Below, piece by piece: positions 19,217 through 29,401 of a DNA stretch of 64,000 bases. The notes below the pieces were generated by a model. The model was not told where the DNA came from. It made no database searches and was given only the letters and a program-made list of their open reading frames with translations. Positions within the stretch are counted from its first letter, which is position 1, and each line of letters starts with the position of its first letter. Position numbers and translations under genes: made by a program. The stretch is taken from assembly GCF_008180725.1 (NCBI RefSeq), contig NZ_VTEV01000001.1, forward strand, positions 186,001 through 250,000. Reading direction: 5' to 3'. Source of the DNA: Sutcliffiella horikoshii. GTDB taxonomy: Bacteria > Bacillota > Bacilli > Bacillales > Bacillaceae_I.

Positions 19217-19231
19217 ACTAGACAGTCTAGT
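19217..19231. promoter_or_regulatory. 15-bp perfect palindrome between the divergent carotenoid genes, candidate repressor operator
   Basis: ACTAGAC-A-GTCTAGT is a perfect 7+1+7 inverted repeat. It lies 33 nt before the desaturase ATG and about 90 nt before the glycosyltransferase start. Size and symmetry resemble TetR-family operators. A weak TTGTAA/TATCTA promoter can be drawn just upstream of it. Confidence 0.55.
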
Positions 19232-19264
19232 CAAACTTATTAGTTTTCATAAGGAGGAATAAGA

Positions 19265-20770
19265 ATGAAAAAGAAAGTTGTAGTAATTGGTGGCGGTCTT
19301 GGAGGTCTATCCGCTGCTATCCGACTATCCGCCGACGGTTATGAAGTCCATGTCATTGAAAAAGGAGAGCGTCTTGGAGGTAAGTTAAACATTCGTTCAG
19401 GCAAGGGATTTACGTTTGATACCGGTCCATCCATTTTGACGATGCCTTGGGTGCTGGAGCAATTATTTGCAAGCGCAAAAAGAAATTTACATGATTATAT
19501 TACCATTGAAAGAGTGGAGCCTCAATGGAGAACCTTCTTTGAAGACGGTACAACGATAGATGTAACAAGCGATCTACCTAGAATGTTGGAGCAAATCAGA
19601 GAATACTCTTCCAAAGATGCAAACGGCTTTTTTGAGTATTTGAATTATTGCAGCAAAATGTATGAATACAGCATGAAGAGTTTTTACAAGAAGAGCCTTT
19701 CAGGTTTAGGGGAACTCCGGGCCTTGCATAATCTGAAAGAACTCATCGGGATGGACCCTATGAAATCGATGGATCAGATTACAAAAAAATATTTTGAAGA
19801 TAAACACCTTCAACAGTTGTTTAACTTTATGATTATGTATATTGGTTCTTCCCCTTATCACGCTCCTGCTGTCCTGTCACAATTAACACATGTTCAGCTA
19901 GGATTGGGCATTTATTATGTAAAAGGTGGCATGTACAAAATTGCGGAAGCGATGCAGAGCCTTATGGATGAGATGGGTATAACGTATAGTTTGAATACTT
20001 CGGTTCGTAAAATTACAACGGATGGAAAAAAAGCAACCGGAATAATCTTTGAAAACGGTGAGGAAATTCGTGCAGACCTGGTGGTTTCCAACCTTGAAGC
20101 AATTCCAACCTATAAAACCTTGTTGAAAGATGTACCAATGGCAAAAAGAGCTGTTGAAGATTTAGAAAAGTTTTCACCAACTGTTTCCGGTCTAGTTTTA
20201 CTTCTAGGGGTAAACAGAAAATATGAAGAACTGGCACATCATAATTTCTTCTTCTCAGAAGACCCAGAACTCGAGTTTCACACAATCTTTAATGATGGAA
20301 AGCCTGCACTTGATCCTACTATCTATATCGGGGTTTCGTCTAAATCGGATCCAAGCCAAGCGCCACAAGGAAAAGAAAACCTTTTTGTTCTCACCCACGT
20401 TCCTCCATTAAAAGAAGGCGAGACATGGGATGAATACAAGGATATTTATCGCGAAAAAGTTCTTTCTAAACTGGAAAGAATGGGGTTAGAGGGCTTATCC
20501 TCTTCCATTGAGTTCGAATATTGCTTTACTCCTAACGATTTAATGAATCTCTACGGAGCAAATGGAGGGTCCATATACGGCGTTGTCACAGACCGCAAAA
20601 AGAATGGCGGATTCAAAATACCTTGCAAAAGTAAACTTCTTGATAACCTATATTTTACCGGCGGGTCTACTCACCCAGGCGGCGGGGTACCAATGGTGAC
20701 ACTATCCGGACAGCTAACAGCCGATGCCATAAACGAAGATTGGGAACAAGTGAATAAAAGTATTGGATAA
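19265..20770 (+). CDS. Phytoene/dehydrosqualene desaturase-family oxidoreductase (CrtN/CrtI-like)
   Basis: This 501-aa FAD-dependent enzyme has an N-terminal dinucleotide fold (VVVIGGGLGGLSAAIRL), followed by GERLGGKLNIRSGKGFTFDTGPSI. It closes with the family signature YFTGGSTHPGGGVPMVTLSGQL. CrtN desaturates C30 dehydrosqualene, and the paralogue CrtP/CrtNb oxidises the terminal methyl; the two cannot be separated here without alignment. No crtM-type synthase is present in the window, so the pathway must be completed elsewhere or this is an isolated tailoring enzyme. AAGGAGG stands ahead of the ATG. It is convergent with spoVK. Confidence 0.85.
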   Translation: MKKKVVVIGGGLGGLSAAIRLSADGYEVHVIEKGERLGGKLNIRSGKGFTFDTGPSILTMPWVLEQLFASAKRNLHDYITIERVEPQWRTFFEDGTTIDVTSDLPRMLEQIREYSSKDANGFFEYLNYCSKMYEYSMKSFYKKSLSGLGELRALHNLKELIGMDPMKSMDQITKKYFEDKHLQQLFNFMIMYIGSSPYHAPAVLSQLTHVQLGLGIYYVKGGMYKIAEAMQSLMDEMGITYSLNTSVRKITTDGKKATGIIFENGEEIRADLVVSNLEAIPTYKTLLKDVPMAKRAVEDLEKFSPTVSGLVLLLGVNRKYEELAHHNFFFSEDPELEFHTIFNDGKPALDPTIYIGVSSKSDPSQAPQGKENLFVLTHVPPLKEGETWDEYKDIYREKVLSKLERMGLEGLSSSIEFEYCFTPNDLMNLYGANGGSIYGVVTDRKKNGGFKIPCKSKLLDNLYFTGGSTHPGGGVPMVTLSGQLTADAINEDWEQVNKSIG

Positions 20771-20774
20771 TATG

Positions 20775-20804
20775 AAAATAGCAGCCACTTGGCTGCTATT
20801 TTTT
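20775..20804. terminator. Bidirectional terminator between the desaturase gene and spoVK
   Basis: AAAATAGCAGCC-ACTT-GGCTGCTATTTTTT, a 12-bp stem flanked by A/T tracts. Confidence 0.9.
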
Positions 20805-20806
20805 GC

Positions 20807-21739
20807 TTATTTTAACAAGAGGTCCCTAGCTTCAATTGTCATCAACTCGTTTTTATGAAAGCTATCGTACAGGAGAAGACGCATAGCTTGCGTCCTTATT
20901 GATTTTTCCAAGACATTTCTTATATAGCGGCCATTGCTGAAAGCAGAAGGCAATAAAACACTTTTCATCTGATTGAGGTGTTCACGCATTTTCCATTCTG
21001 CCTCTTTGCTCATGATATACTCACGCTCTTTTAGCATTCGCTGACAGATCTCCATCAATTCTTCTACGGAATAATCGGGAAAATCGACGATAATCGGAAA
21101 GCGGGAAATTAGACCGGGATTCGTCCTTAAAAATTCTTCCATCTCACGTTGATAGCCTGCAAGTATTAAGATAAAATCGTGCTGCTTATCTTCCATGTGC
21201 TTGACGAGAGTATCAATGGCTTCCTTTCCGAAATCCTTTTCTCCCCCTCTCGCAAGCGAATAAGCTTCGTCTACAAACAAGATGCCTCCTAACGCTTTCT
21301 TCACAAGATCCCTTGTCTTTTGGGCAGTATGACCAATATATTCCCCGACAAGATCTGCCCTTTCCGCCTCAATCAGGTGACCTTTTGAGAGTACATTCAT
21401 GTCACAAAACAACTTTCCTATCAACCTGGCAACCGTCGTCTTACCTGTACCAGGGTTGCCTTTAAACATCATATGAAGCACTTGCCTCTCTGTTTTCAAC
21501 CCTACTTCTTCCCGCTTCTTATTCACATATATCCACGCATAGATTTCCTTGACCACTTTTTTCATTTCCTGTAATCCAACTAATTCCCCCATTTCCCGCT
21601 CTATTTCCTGCAATATTGCATGGTTGGTAGGAGTAAGGGGTTCCTCAAGTGTTTGAACATGGGTGACTCTCAGCGGCTTTTTTTGCCCATTTAAGACAAT
21701 ATTTATTTTCCCATTCTGGTTTTTTATGGGTTGATCCAA
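20807..21739 (-). CDS. spoVK: SpoVK, AAA+ ATPase of stage V sporulation
   Basis: This protein of about 310 aa is a CbbX-type AAA+ ATPase made in the mother cell and needed for spore maturation in B. subtilis. Motifs in order are the N-terminal INIVLNGQKKPL, Walker A GNPGTGKTTVARLIGKLF, HLIEAERADLVGEYIGHTAQKT (pore-loop region), Walker B GGILFVDEAYSLARGGEKDFG, and sensor/arginine-finger FSNGRYIRNVLEKSIR. A TTG at 21739 is preferred because GAGGTGG lies 6 nt upstream and the N-terminus then lines up with B. subtilis. An ATG at 21775 would give 322 aa. Confidence 0.93.
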   Translation of the reverse strand: MDQPIKNQNGKINIVLNGQKKPLRVTHVQTLEEPLTPTNHAILQEIEREMGELVGLQEMKKVVKEIYAWIYVNKKREEVGLKTERQVLHMMFKGNPGTGKTTVARLIGKLFCDMNVLSKGHLIEAERADLVGEYIGHTAQKTRDLVKKALGGILFVDEAYSLARGGEKDFGKEAIDTLVKHMEDKQHDFILILAGYQREMEEFLRTNPGLISRFPIIVDFPDYSVEELMEICQRMLKEREYIMSKEAEWKMREHLNQMKSVLLPSAFSNGRYIRNVLEKSIRTQAMRLLLYDSFHKNELMTIEARDLLLK

Positions 21740-22023
21740 GAATGTCCACCTCATTTCCACGCCAAAATCCGACATATCTTGATGCGATTCCTACTATCCT
21801 CTACCATTTTGTCAGTAGATTTAGCCTCTTTCGATTTTTTTCAACAATTTTCATATATTTTCATCAAACTATTGACAAACTTGTCATATTATGCGCTTTC
21901 CCGAGAAATAATTGCCTCTTTTCGAGTTCATTATTTCCGCAATAAAACAAATGGAGAGAATTTCTCCATTTACTAACTAAATATATGATACTTGGTGAGC
22001 TATATGTTTCTTTTATGCAAAAT

Positions 22024-22048
22024 AAAAAACCAGCAATCTGCTGGTTTT
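22024..22048 (-). terminator. Terminator of miaA-hfq
   Basis: AAAACCAGCA/TGCTGGTTTT with a short loop and T-run on the minus strand, overlapping the hfq stop. Confidence 0.85.
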
Positions 22049-22274
22049 ACGCTTCTGTTTCAATTTGCACGTTCTTTGATGGAGAAAAGGTAGAGATGGC
22101 ATGTTTATAAATCAACTGTTGCTTTCCTTCTGTTTCCAAAAGCACAGTGAAATTATCAAACCCTTTAATTAATCCACGAAGTTGAAACCCATTCAGCAAG
22201 AATACCGTTACACTTGTTCCATCTTTTCTTAATTGGTTAAGAACTTGATCTTGGATATTTATTGATTGCTTCAT
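22047..22274 (-). CDS. hfq: Hfq, RNA chaperone
   Basis: This 75-aa Sm-like protein forms hexameric rings that bind A/U-rich RNA. The Sm1 region has [21 protein letters not shown] and the Sm2 region has [12 protein letters not shown] with the conserved YKHA. It begins [17 protein letters not shown], matching B. subtilis Hfq. Two consecutive ATGs exist; the second, 8 nt from AGGAGG, is preferred. It lies 30 nt downstream of miaA, an arrangement widely conserved in bacteria, and ends in a terminator. Confidence 0.97.
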   Translation of the reverse strand: MKQSINIQDQVLNQLRKDGTSVTVFLLNGFQLRGLIKGFDNFTVLLETEGKQQLIYKHAISTFSPSKNVQIETEA

Positions 22275-22304
22275 CATTTCTTCCTCCTCTTATCTCTATC
22301 TTCC

Positions 22305-23255
22305 TTACTTATTCGCCCCAAGTCGAAGCTTTCCTGCTATAACCGTGAAAATTTGTGATAACTTTTGCTCGATATCTGCATCTGTCATGTCAAACCAAGT
22401 TACATCCATCTTGTTACGGAACCAAGTAAGCTGTCTTTTGGCATATCTTCTTGAGTTTTGCTTTAAGTCATCCACAGCCTGCTCTAACGTCACTTTGCCA
22501 TCCAAGTAAGCATATAGCTCCTTATAACCGATCGCTTGGATGGACTGACAATCCCGAATCCCATTGTCATAGAGAGTTTGCACTTCTCTTAGCAAACCTT
22601 CCTCCATCATCAGATCCACTCTTAGATTGATTCTCTCATACAGTACTTCCCTTTCCATAGTGAGACCAATCAAGGCAACATCATACAATGGTTCAGGTTG
22701 CTGGGTATCCTGATACTCTGACATGGTTTTACCCGTAGTATAGAATATTTCCAGCGCACGAATTACTCTTCTCACATTATTGGGATGAATATTGGCTGCA
22801 CTTTTCGGATCAATATCAGCAAGCTCTTGATGAAGCTTTTCTACACCAATCTCTTGACTTCTTTTTTCAAGACGGAGACGAGTTTCCTCATCCTTCCCAC
22901 TTTCTGAAAATTGATAGTCATATAGGACAGATTGAATATATAGGCCCGTTCCACCGACAATGATGGGAATACGACCTCTTGAAGTTATTTCGTCGATCTG
23001 TTTCCGAACATCTTGTTGGAATTCTGCGACCGAATAAGCTTCTTCGGGTTCTTTAATATCAATGAGGTAGTGAGGGATTCCCTGCATTTCTTCTTCTTTG
23101 ATTTTGGCAGTACCAATATCCATTGTCTTGTAGATTTGCATGGAATCTCCGCTGATAATTTCACCGTTTAGCCTTTTTGCCAGCTCTACACTTGTTTTGG
23201 TTTTTCCTACAGCTGTAGGACCTATAATCACAATAACTTTTTGTTTCTCTCCCAC
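22305..23255 (-). CDS. miaA: MiaA, tRNA dimethylallyltransferase
   Basis: This 316-aa enzyme transfers the dimethylallyl group to A37 of tRNAs reading UNN codons. MiaB, encoded downstream in this window, then thiolates the product. The P-loop is GPTAVGKTKTSVELA and the substrate region is GDSMQIYKTMDIGTAK. RRVIRALEIFYTTGK and QLTWFRN near the C-terminus are family-specific. The start is a GTG at 23255 with only a weak purine tract upstream. It is cotranscribed with hfq and downstream of mutL. Confidence 0.96.
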   Translation of the reverse strand: MGEKQKVIVIIGPTAVGKTKTSVELAKRLNGEIISGDSMQIYKTMDIGTAKIKEEEMQGIPHYLIDIKEPEEAYSVAEFQQDVRKQIDEITSRGRIPIIVGGTGLYIQSVLYDYQFSESGKDEETRLRLEKRSQEIGVEKLHQELADIDPKSAANIHPNNVRRVIRALEIFYTTGKTMSEYQDTQQPEPLYDVALIGLTMEREVLYERINLRVDLMMEEGLLREVQTLYDNGIRDCQSIQAIGYKELYAYLDGKVTLEQAVDDLKQNSRRYAKRQLTWFRNKMDVTWFDMTDADIEQKLSQIFTVIAGKLRLGANK

Positions 23256-23349
23256 CGCTCACTCACTCTCTCAATTATTCTTTATCACAAGATATCATTA
23301 TACCCATTTTTACTAGAGCTCAATCTAATTGATAAAAAAATTTCTATTT

Positions 23350-25236
23350 TCACATGACCCGCTTAAACATTTTTTCCAATTCATAGGACGAAAAATGAAT
23401 GAGAATCGGTCTTCCATGAGGGCATGTAAATGGATTTTCAGCCTCTCTTAACGTGTTTAAAAGAGCCGTTATTTCATCTTGTCTAAGATGATGATTGGCT
23501 TTTATGGCTGCCTTGCAGCTCATCATGATTGCCGCTTCTTCTCTTAAGTCAGAGATGTTGATTTTTTTCTTTTCCAAACATAGATTGATCATTTCATCGA
23601 TCGTTTCTCTTTCTTCTCCTTTTGGAAACCAAACTGGATGAGCCTTCACGATGAATGTTTGGTGGCCAAAGGGTTCAAGCATGATGCCTACTTCCGAAAA
23701 AGCTTCCGTATGCTCTTCAAGAAACAAATACTCGTCTAAGGAACATTCAATCGTCAATGGAACCAGAAGTTCTTGAAGACTTCTTTCTTCCCTGCCAAGT
23801 TTTTGATAGAAATATTCGTAGTTTATTCGCTCCTGTGCTGCATGCTGATCGATTAGATATAATCCGTTCTCATTTTGCGCAACGATGTAGGTACCATGCA
23901 TCTGACCTATGGGATATAGAGCAGGAATACGGGATTCTCTCTTTTCTTCAGTAGAGTGTTCAGGTTTTTCGTTATAAATTTCCTCTACATCGTCAAAAGA
24001 ATCTTCTACATACTCCTCTTGCTGATTATTTTTATAAGCAACGTTATGGTTGGGATCTTCCCAAGTTTCTGAGGGTTCGTTAACTTGAAATGTTCTGCTC
24101 TCATCATCCTTCTGCTTGATAAAGGTTGGTTCCTGTCTTTGTATGGAACGGTTAGGCGGAAAACTTTCATCAAGTGTAAAGGTTTGCTGAGTAGGTTTTG
24201 GTTCTTCTGAATAGCTTGTCTGCTTTCTTGGGCTATTGGAAGGAATAAGTTGTTTTTTCTGAAAAGCATCTTTTATCCCATCGGCAACCAGCCTATAAAG
24301 TTCTTCCTCTTTACTCAGTCTCACTTCTAACTTGGCTGGGTGGACATTTACGTCCACTAATAGAGGGTCCATCCTTACTTCTAAATAGACAATCGGATAT
24401 CTCCCAATTGGCAAGAGAGTATGATAACCCTCTTGAATGGCTCTTACCACTGTATAGTTCTTGACATAGCGCCCATTAATAATCGTCGAGATATAATTCT
24501 TGGAGGCTCGTGTCACTTCTGGCATAGCAATATACCCTTTCACTTCAAAATCCAAGGAAGTAAAGTGGATGGGGACCATTTTCTTGGCGATATTCATTCC
24601 ATAGATGGCAGCTAAAACATGCAGGCTGTCACCATTCCCGTTAGTTGCAAGCATCCTTTTTCCATTATGGCTAAGACGGAAGGAAATAGAAGGATGTGCT
24701 AATGCAAGCCGATTCACCATATCAGATATATTGCCTAATTCCGTGTGGATCGTTTTCATATACTTTAATCGTGCAGGTGTATTGAAAAATAAGTGCTGCA
24801 CCACAATATCGGTTCCTTTTCGACTGCTTGATAGCTCTTGGGTTTGCAATACTCCACCTTTAAAGCTTAGATGTGTCCCAGGGCATTCCCCAGTACTTGT
24901 GGTGATGTCAAAGAGGGAGACGGAGGCGATACTTGGCAGTGCCTCTCCCCTAAAACCAAGGGTTCTTATGCGGAACAAATCATTTTCATTTTTTATTTTA
25001 CTTGTTGCATGGCGCTGGAATGCCGTCAGACAATCCTCCTGCTCTATTCCATCTCCATTGTCCAGCACGCGGATTTTTGAAAGACCCGCCTCTTCAAGTT
25101 CGATTTCGATGATGGTAGAATTTGCGTCAATTGCATTCTCTACCAACTCCTTTACAACAGAAGCAGGTCGTTCAACCACTTCCCCAGCAGCTATTTTGTT
25201 CGCTAAACTCTCATCTAACTGGACGATCTTTCCCAT
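23350..25236 (-). CDS. mutL: MutL, DNA mismatch repair endonuclease
   Basis: This 628-aa protein has an N-terminal GHKL ATPase with [34 protein letters not shown] and the GTHLSF lid. A long acidic low-complexity linker spans about residues 340-430. The C-terminal dimerisation/endonuclease domain has the metal-site motif [14 protein letters not shown] (DQHA-x2-E-x4-E form) and CPHGRP. It is therefore a nicking-type MutL, as expected where MutH is absent. It lies 18 nt after mutS with GAAAGGAGG before the ATG, so mutSL is an operon. Confidence 0.97.
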   Translation of the reverse strand: MGKIVQLDESLANKIAAGEVVERPASVVKELVENAIDANSTIIEIELEEAGLSKIRVLDNGDGIEQEDCLTAFQRHATSKIKNENDLFRIRTLGFRGEALPSIASVSLFDITTSTGECPGTHLSFKGGVLQTQELSSSRKGTDIVVQHLFFNTPARLKYMKTIHTELGNISDMVNRLALAHPSISFRLSHNGKRMLATNGNGDSLHVLAAIYGMNIAKKMVPIHFTSLDFEVKGYIAMPEVTRASKNYISTIINGRYVKNYTVVRAIQEGYHTLLPIGRYPIVYLEVRMDPLLVDVNVHPAKLEVRLSKEEELYRLVADGIKDAFQKKQLIPSNSPRKQTSYSEEPKPTQQTFTLDESFPPNRSIQRQEPTFIKQKDDESRTFQVNEPSETWEDPNHNVAYKNNQQEEYVEDSFDDVEEIYNEKPEHSTEEKRESRIPALYPIGQMHGTYIVAQNENGLYLIDQHAAQERINYEYFYQKLGREERSLQELLVPLTIECSLDEYLFLEEHTEAFSEVGIMLEPFGHQTFIVKAHPVWFPKGEERETIDEMINLCLEKKKINISDLREEAAIMMSCKAAIKANHHLRQDEITALLNTLREAENPFTCPHGRPILIHFSSYELEKMFKRVM

Positions 25237-25254
25237 TCTATTTCCTCCTTTCTT

Positions 25255-27867
25255 TTATGATTTCACTTTTAATAACTTTTGTATTTCATGCAGTTTATTT
25301 AACGCTTCTAGCGGTGTCGTTTCAAGCAACTCTAATCTTTTGATTTTTTCAAGAGCTGTTTTTTCACTTTTGGACAGTTTGTCCATTTGCTTTTTGTCAT
25401 CCGTTTCTGCAAAGAAAGACAGTTGTGTAAGTGGATCTTGTTCTACTGTTTGTTTCTCTGTTGTTGCAGCCACTTCGACATGTTCACTCTTCGGTTGACT
25501 TTCTAATTTTTCAAGAATGGTTTGAGCTCTTGTTATTAATTCTTTAGGAAGTTCCGCTAATTCTGCTACATGAATTCCATAGCTTTTATCTGCTGGCCCT
25601 TCTTTCATTTTATGAAGAAAGACCACTTTACCATTTTGCTCGACGACGCTGACATGGATGTTCTTTAGCTTGTTAAGCTCTCTGTCTAAGGAAGTCAATT
25701 CATGGTAATGGGTGGAGAACAAGGTTTTTGCTCCGATTTTATCATGGATATATTCAATTAATGCTTGCGCCAGAGCCATTCCATCATAAGTAGATGTCCC
25801 CCGGCCAATCTCATCAAAAAGGATCAAGCTATTCTGTGTGGCATAAACAATGGCATTACGCGCTTCTAGCATCTCGACCATAAAAGTACTTTGACCAGAA
25901 ATTAAGTCATCCGCTGCTCCAATTCTAGTGAATATCTGATCGAAAATCGGAAGGGAAGCCTCTTTTGCCGGAACAAAACAACCAATCTGAGCAAGAATTG
26001 CCGTCAGGGCCACTTGACGCATATACGTACTTTTACCGGACATATTTGGACCTGTGATAAGCAGCATCTCATTTTCCTTATCCATCCACGTATCATTTGG
26101 GACATACTCATTCGCATCCATCACTTTTTCCACTACCGGATGACGGCCATCTGTGATATACACCTTTCTTTCGTCGTTAAAGGTAGGCCTTGTGTAATAC
26201 CTGTCCTCACTGATAGTTGCAAAGCATTGAAGAACATCCATTTCACTGACTGCTTTCGCAAGTTTCTGCAGTCTTGGAATATAAGCCTTCACTTCTTCTC
26301 TTAACTTTAGGAAAAGCTCGTATTCTAGTGTAACAATCTTTTCTTCTGCTTCTAAAATTAATGTCTCTTTTTCCTTTAATTCTTCTGTAATATAACGTTC
26401 TGCGTTAGCAAGTGTCTGCTTTCTCTCATACCTGCCCTCAGGTAGAGAGGATATGTTCGCTTTTGTTATTTCAATATAATAACCAAAAATACGATTATAA
26501 CCTATTTTAAGAGAACGTATCCCCGTTAAATCTCGTTCTCTTTTTTCTAATTCAGCTATCCAAGTCTTGCCATTTCTTCTCGCATTTCTGTATTTATCTA
26601 GTTCTTCATGGAAACCATCCTTCATCATGTTTCCTTCTTTAACCGACAAGGAAGGCTGCTCTAGCAAGCTATCATGGAGAAGTGTTGTCAACTCTTCACA
26701 TTCATCCATGTTGTCAAGTAGGACAGTATTATCTATTGGAAGCTTTTCCACCATTGACTTAAGATGAGGGATCTGAGATAGAGACTTTCGTAATTGCACA
26801 AGATCTCTTGCGTTTACATTTCCAAACGCTACCCTTCCGGCAAGCCTCTCTAGATCATACACTTCTTTCAATAACTCTCTTATTTCTTGTCTTGTAAAAT
26901 ACTCATTAATAAGCGTTTCCACCAAATCATGGCGTTGTTTGATTTGTGTAGGATTGATTAACGGCCTGTCCACCCATTGCTTTAACAAGCGCCCCCCCAT
27001 TGCTGTCACCGTTTGATCTAACAACCAAAGCAAGGAACCTTTTTTCCCTTTCGAACGAATGGTTTCCGTCAACTCAAGGTTACGCTTTGAAAAGAGGTCA
27101 ATTTTCATTGATTGATCTAATTCAAAAAACCTTGCCGGTTGAAGATGATCAAGACTTCGCTTCTGTGTTCTCTTTAAGTAATGGAGCAGCCGCCCAACAG
27201 ACATTTGTAACTTCTCTTGTTCTAGATTTTTAACAATCTGATTAAACTCGACTGGAATATCCGTTGCTTCCTCGTAAGAACATGTGGTAACCATTCTTTC
27301 TTTTATCATTTGAACAAGATCTAATGGAAATTTTTCAGAAACCACGATTTCCTTAGCTCCAATGGAATATACCTCATTCACAAGTTGCTGAACGGGTCCG
27401 TTTATGACAGTCGTATGTAATTCTCCTGTCGAAAGGTCTGCATACGCAAGTCCAAATGTCTCGTCTTCAAAGTTGGTAATGGATGTCAGGAAGTTGTTTT
27501 GTTTGTCGGTTAGACCTTTTGTTTCCATGACAGTACCTGGAGTGATCAGTTGAACTACTTCTCTTTTCACAACCCCTTTTGTCTGCTTCGGGTCTTCCAC
27601 TTGTTCGCAAATTGCTACTTTATAACCATTTTCAATAAGTTGATCTATATAATTAGGAGCCGAATGGTAGGGTACCCCACACATAGGAATTCGTTCTTTT
27701 CCCCCACCGTCGCGGCTGGTTAATGTAATTTCCAGTACTTGAGATGCTTTTGTCGCATCTTCAAAAAACATTTCATAAAAATCGCCAAGGCGAAAAAATA
27801 AAAAGGCATCTTGATAGTCTGCCTTTACTCTCAGGTATTGCTGTATCATCGGCGTATAAGAAGCCAT
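25255..27867 (-). CDS. mutS: MutS, DNA mismatch recognition ATPase
   Basis: This 870-aa protein has the mismatch-reading Phe-x-Glu at residues 30-32 (GDFYEMF). Connector, lever and clamp domains follow. The ABC-type ATPase has [13 protein letters not shown] (Walker A), STFMVEM and [16 protein letters not shown] (Walker B), and a helix-turn-helix dimerisation region ends the protein. The C-terminus near residue 805-835 carries QLSFF, which resembles the beta-clamp interaction motif. GGGGGA precedes the ATG. Upstream is the 21-bp repeat locus. Confidence 0.97.
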   Translation of the reverse strand: MASYTPMIQQYLRVKADYQDAFLFFRLGDFYEMFFEDATKASQVLEITLTSRDGGGKERIPMCGVPYHSAPNYIDQLIENGYKVAICEQVEDPKQTKGVVKREVVQLITPGTVMETKGLTDKQNNFLTSITNFEDETFGLAYADLSTGELHTTVINGPVQQLVNEVYSIGAKEIVVSEKFPLDLVQMIKERMVTTCSYEEATDIPVEFNQIVKNLEQEKLQMSVGRLLHYLKRTQKRSLDHLQPARFFELDQSMKIDLFSKRNLELTETIRSKGKKGSLLWLLDQTVTAMGGRLLKQWVDRPLINPTQIKQRHDLVETLINEYFTRQEIRELLKEVYDLERLAGRVAFGNVNARDLVQLRKSLSQIPHLKSMVEKLPIDNTVLLDNMDECEELTTLLHDSLLEQPSLSVKEGNMMKDGFHEELDKYRNARRNGKTWIAELEKRERDLTGIRSLKIGYNRIFGYYIEITKANISSLPEGRYERKQTLANAERYITEELKEKETLILEAEEKIVTLEYELFLKLREEVKAYIPRLQKLAKAVSEMDVLQCFATISEDRYYTRPTFNDERKVYITDGRHPVVEKVMDANEYVPNDTWMDKENEMLLITGPNMSGKSTYMRQVALTAILAQIGCFVPAKEASLPIFDQIFTRIGAADDLISGQSTFMVEMLEARNAIVYATQNSLILFDEIGRGTSTYDGMALAQALIEYIHDKIGAKTLFSTHYHELTSLDRELNKLKNIHVSVVEQNGKVVFLHKMKEGPADKSYGIHVAELAELPKELITRAQTILEKLESQPKSEHVEVAATTEKQTVEQDPLTQLSFFAETDDKKQMDKLSKSEKTALEKIKRLELLETTPLEALNKLHEIQKLLKVKS

Positions 27868-28071
27868 CGTAATCCCCCAACTATTGTTTTTTGCTGCTTT
27901 ATTATATCATATTTTGGTGTGTCGGGGGTGGTTGAGGAATAGGTGGTAATTATCAGTGGAGGAATGGGTGTGGTATAATGGGATGGCATTAACATTCAAA
28001 AGAATGACGTTGTGTTAAAAAATAGGGTGATGTTTAAGATTATGGTTATCAAGAAAAATATTTAGCGAGTC
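27868..28071. other. AT-rich mutS upstream region
   Basis: No gene or RNA was recognised. The stretch includes a purine-rich GTGTGTCGGGGGTGG patch. The mutSL promoter is presumably in this part, but no convincing -35/-10 pair was assigned. Confidence 0.4.
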
Positions 28072-28285
28072 TAAATGTCCGAAGTTTTTTGAAAATTGAC
28101 CGAAGATTTTACGATTTTGACCGAAGTTTTTGAAAAGTTGACCGAAGATTTTCAATATTTGACCGAACCATAATCTGAAATGACCGAACCCCTTTAAAAG
28201 TTGACCGAACTTCACATTACTTTGTCCAAACCTCTTAAAATTCCAAGGTATTTTGTCCAAAGTTAGAAAAAATGTGACCGAACCA
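28072..28285. repeat. 21-bp-period A-tract repeat, locus 1 (upstream of mutS)
   Basis: A GACCGAA (or GTCC[GA]AA) word recurs at 28077, 28098, 28119, 28140, 28161, 28182, 28203 and 28224, exactly 21 bp apart. Two more at 28255 and 28276 are 21 bp apart after a phase shift. Each word is followed by a T-tract and then an A-tract. The minus strand is open for 81 codons as an FGQ heptad repeat. There is no ribosome site, so coding is doubtful. The same unit occurs at 42591-42806. Confidence 0.92.
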
Positions 28286-28364
28286 AAAATTCACAACTAA
28301 AAACAAGGGCATTTTCATTCAAAATCACCAAAAACTTCAGCTTTTCTTGTCTATTTCCTAAAAA

Positions 28365-28398
28365 ACAAAAAACCAGGAAGCAAATTGCTTCCCAGTTT
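28365..28398 (-). terminator. Terminator of cotE
   Basis: AACTGGGAAGC/GCTTCCTGGTT stem (one G-U or mismatch) and T-run on the minus strand. Confidence 0.85.
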
Positions 28399-28401
28399 CC
28401 T

Positions 28402-28941
28402 TTACTCTTCGTAACCGTCGACGATAAAGTCTGGATTTAAATCCTCAAACTCATCCTCTTCTACATCCCAGTCATTATCATCCGCCAATGAGTCTGGATG
28501 TACTTCTACTGTAATTTTGGTTTCCCCAATAATCTCGGTTAAGAATTCTCTTTCCACTTGTACTTCCACTTTTGCTTCCTTGTCAGCGATGCTCGCTTCT
28601 AAGCAATTAGGCTGTTGTAGGACACGCGCAATTACTTCATGATCATCACCAAGGCTGTTTTCATCTTTATACCTCAGCTTCACGACATCTTTGTAGGAAA
28701 CCGTTTCCGTCACTACTTCCGTCTTCGTATTATCACTGTGTGAATACCAGACGTTAATATCATATTTCCCTTTTACTTCTACGGTATCATCCACTTTTTT
28801 CGCATCATACGTATGGTTAATGACCCAGCATCCTAAAATGCTTGTAGGACGATGCGAGGGACTAATCGTATGTTTAGACTGCGTAAACTTTCTACCCTTG
28901 CCGGTTACTGCTCTTGTGATAATTTCTCTGTATTCAGACAT
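28402..28941 (-). CDS. cotE: CotE, outer spore coat morphogenetic protein
   Basis: This 179-aa protein organises assembly of the outer spore coat from the mother cell. It begins [20 protein letters not shown] and contains [37 protein letters not shown] and [14 protein letters not shown], all close to B. subtilis CotE. The acidic C-terminal tail ([19 protein letters not shown]) is typical and interacts with other coat proteins in B. subtilis. The ATG at 28941 matches the known N-terminus, with GAGGAGGG 11 nt upstream; an earlier in-frame ATG precedes that site. Confidence 0.96.
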   Translation of the reverse strand: MSEYREIITRAVTGKGRKFTQSKHTISPSHRPTSILGCWVINHTYDAKKVDDTVEVKGKYDINVWYSHSDNTKTEVVTETVSYKDVVKLRYKDENSLGDDHEVIARVLQQPNCLEASIADKEAKVEVQVEREFLTEIIGETKITVEVHPDSLADDNDWDVEEDEFEDLNPDFIVDGYEE

Positions 28942-29188
28942 TCGAGCATACACCCTCCTCATTACAATCTTCATTTCATCCTATGCGGGTTAAATGACAA
29001 TTGTGATTAGTTGAATTCGCTGCATAACTAAATGATTTCTAACACATTAACGTATAGTTCATTGTATGCAAGCTTATCTGGATATGTGCCTATTTTTTGA
29101 AAAAATCACAAGGTGCAATAGACGATAAAAAATCTTACAAAACCAAATCACCTTTTAAAATTAAAAGATTTTTAAGCGGTCTACCACC

Positions 29189-29316
29189 GCTGTTTCTTTC
29201 CGCAAATGACTGCGCTTTCCGCGGGACGGTGCTTGAGCCTCCTCACTTCGTTGTGGGGTCTCAAGCTACCGTTACCCCCCGCAGGAGTCTTCGCCAATTG
29301 CTCCAATACACAGCTA
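29189..29316. repeat. Dispersed intergenic element with inverted ends (copy C)
   Basis: This element of about 128 bp runs from GCTGTTTCTTTCCGC to CTCCAATACACAGC. Its core has GAGCCTCCTC, then CTTCGTTGTGGGGTCTC. It matches copies at 44249-44376 and 57261-57389. Its ends are imperfect inverted repeats (GCTGT/ACAGC). No protein is encoded. It shares the cotE-ricA gap with an inverted second half at 29402-29467. Confidence 0.85.
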
Positions 29317-29401
29317 TAAATCATGTGAACGTTACGTTATGCTTATTCATTAAACTCATTCAGATACTTTTCATAAATCCTTGAATGAATGAACTCACCT
29401 T

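Noticed and set aside
24605-25498. 297-codon plus-strand frame opposite mutL and mutS
   Set aside because: Shadow of the mutL/mutS coding strands; it spans the junction of two certain genes.
28015-28260. 81-codon minus-strand FGQ heptad frame in 21-bp repeat locus 1
   Set aside because: A 21-bp repeat automatically yields a 7-residue repeat in an open frame. The start is TTG with no ribosome site, and the unit phase shifts at its end.
29097-29384. 95-codon plus-strand frame upstream of ricA
   Set aside because: Its central part is the dispersed element copy C; no ribosome site and no conserved protein features.
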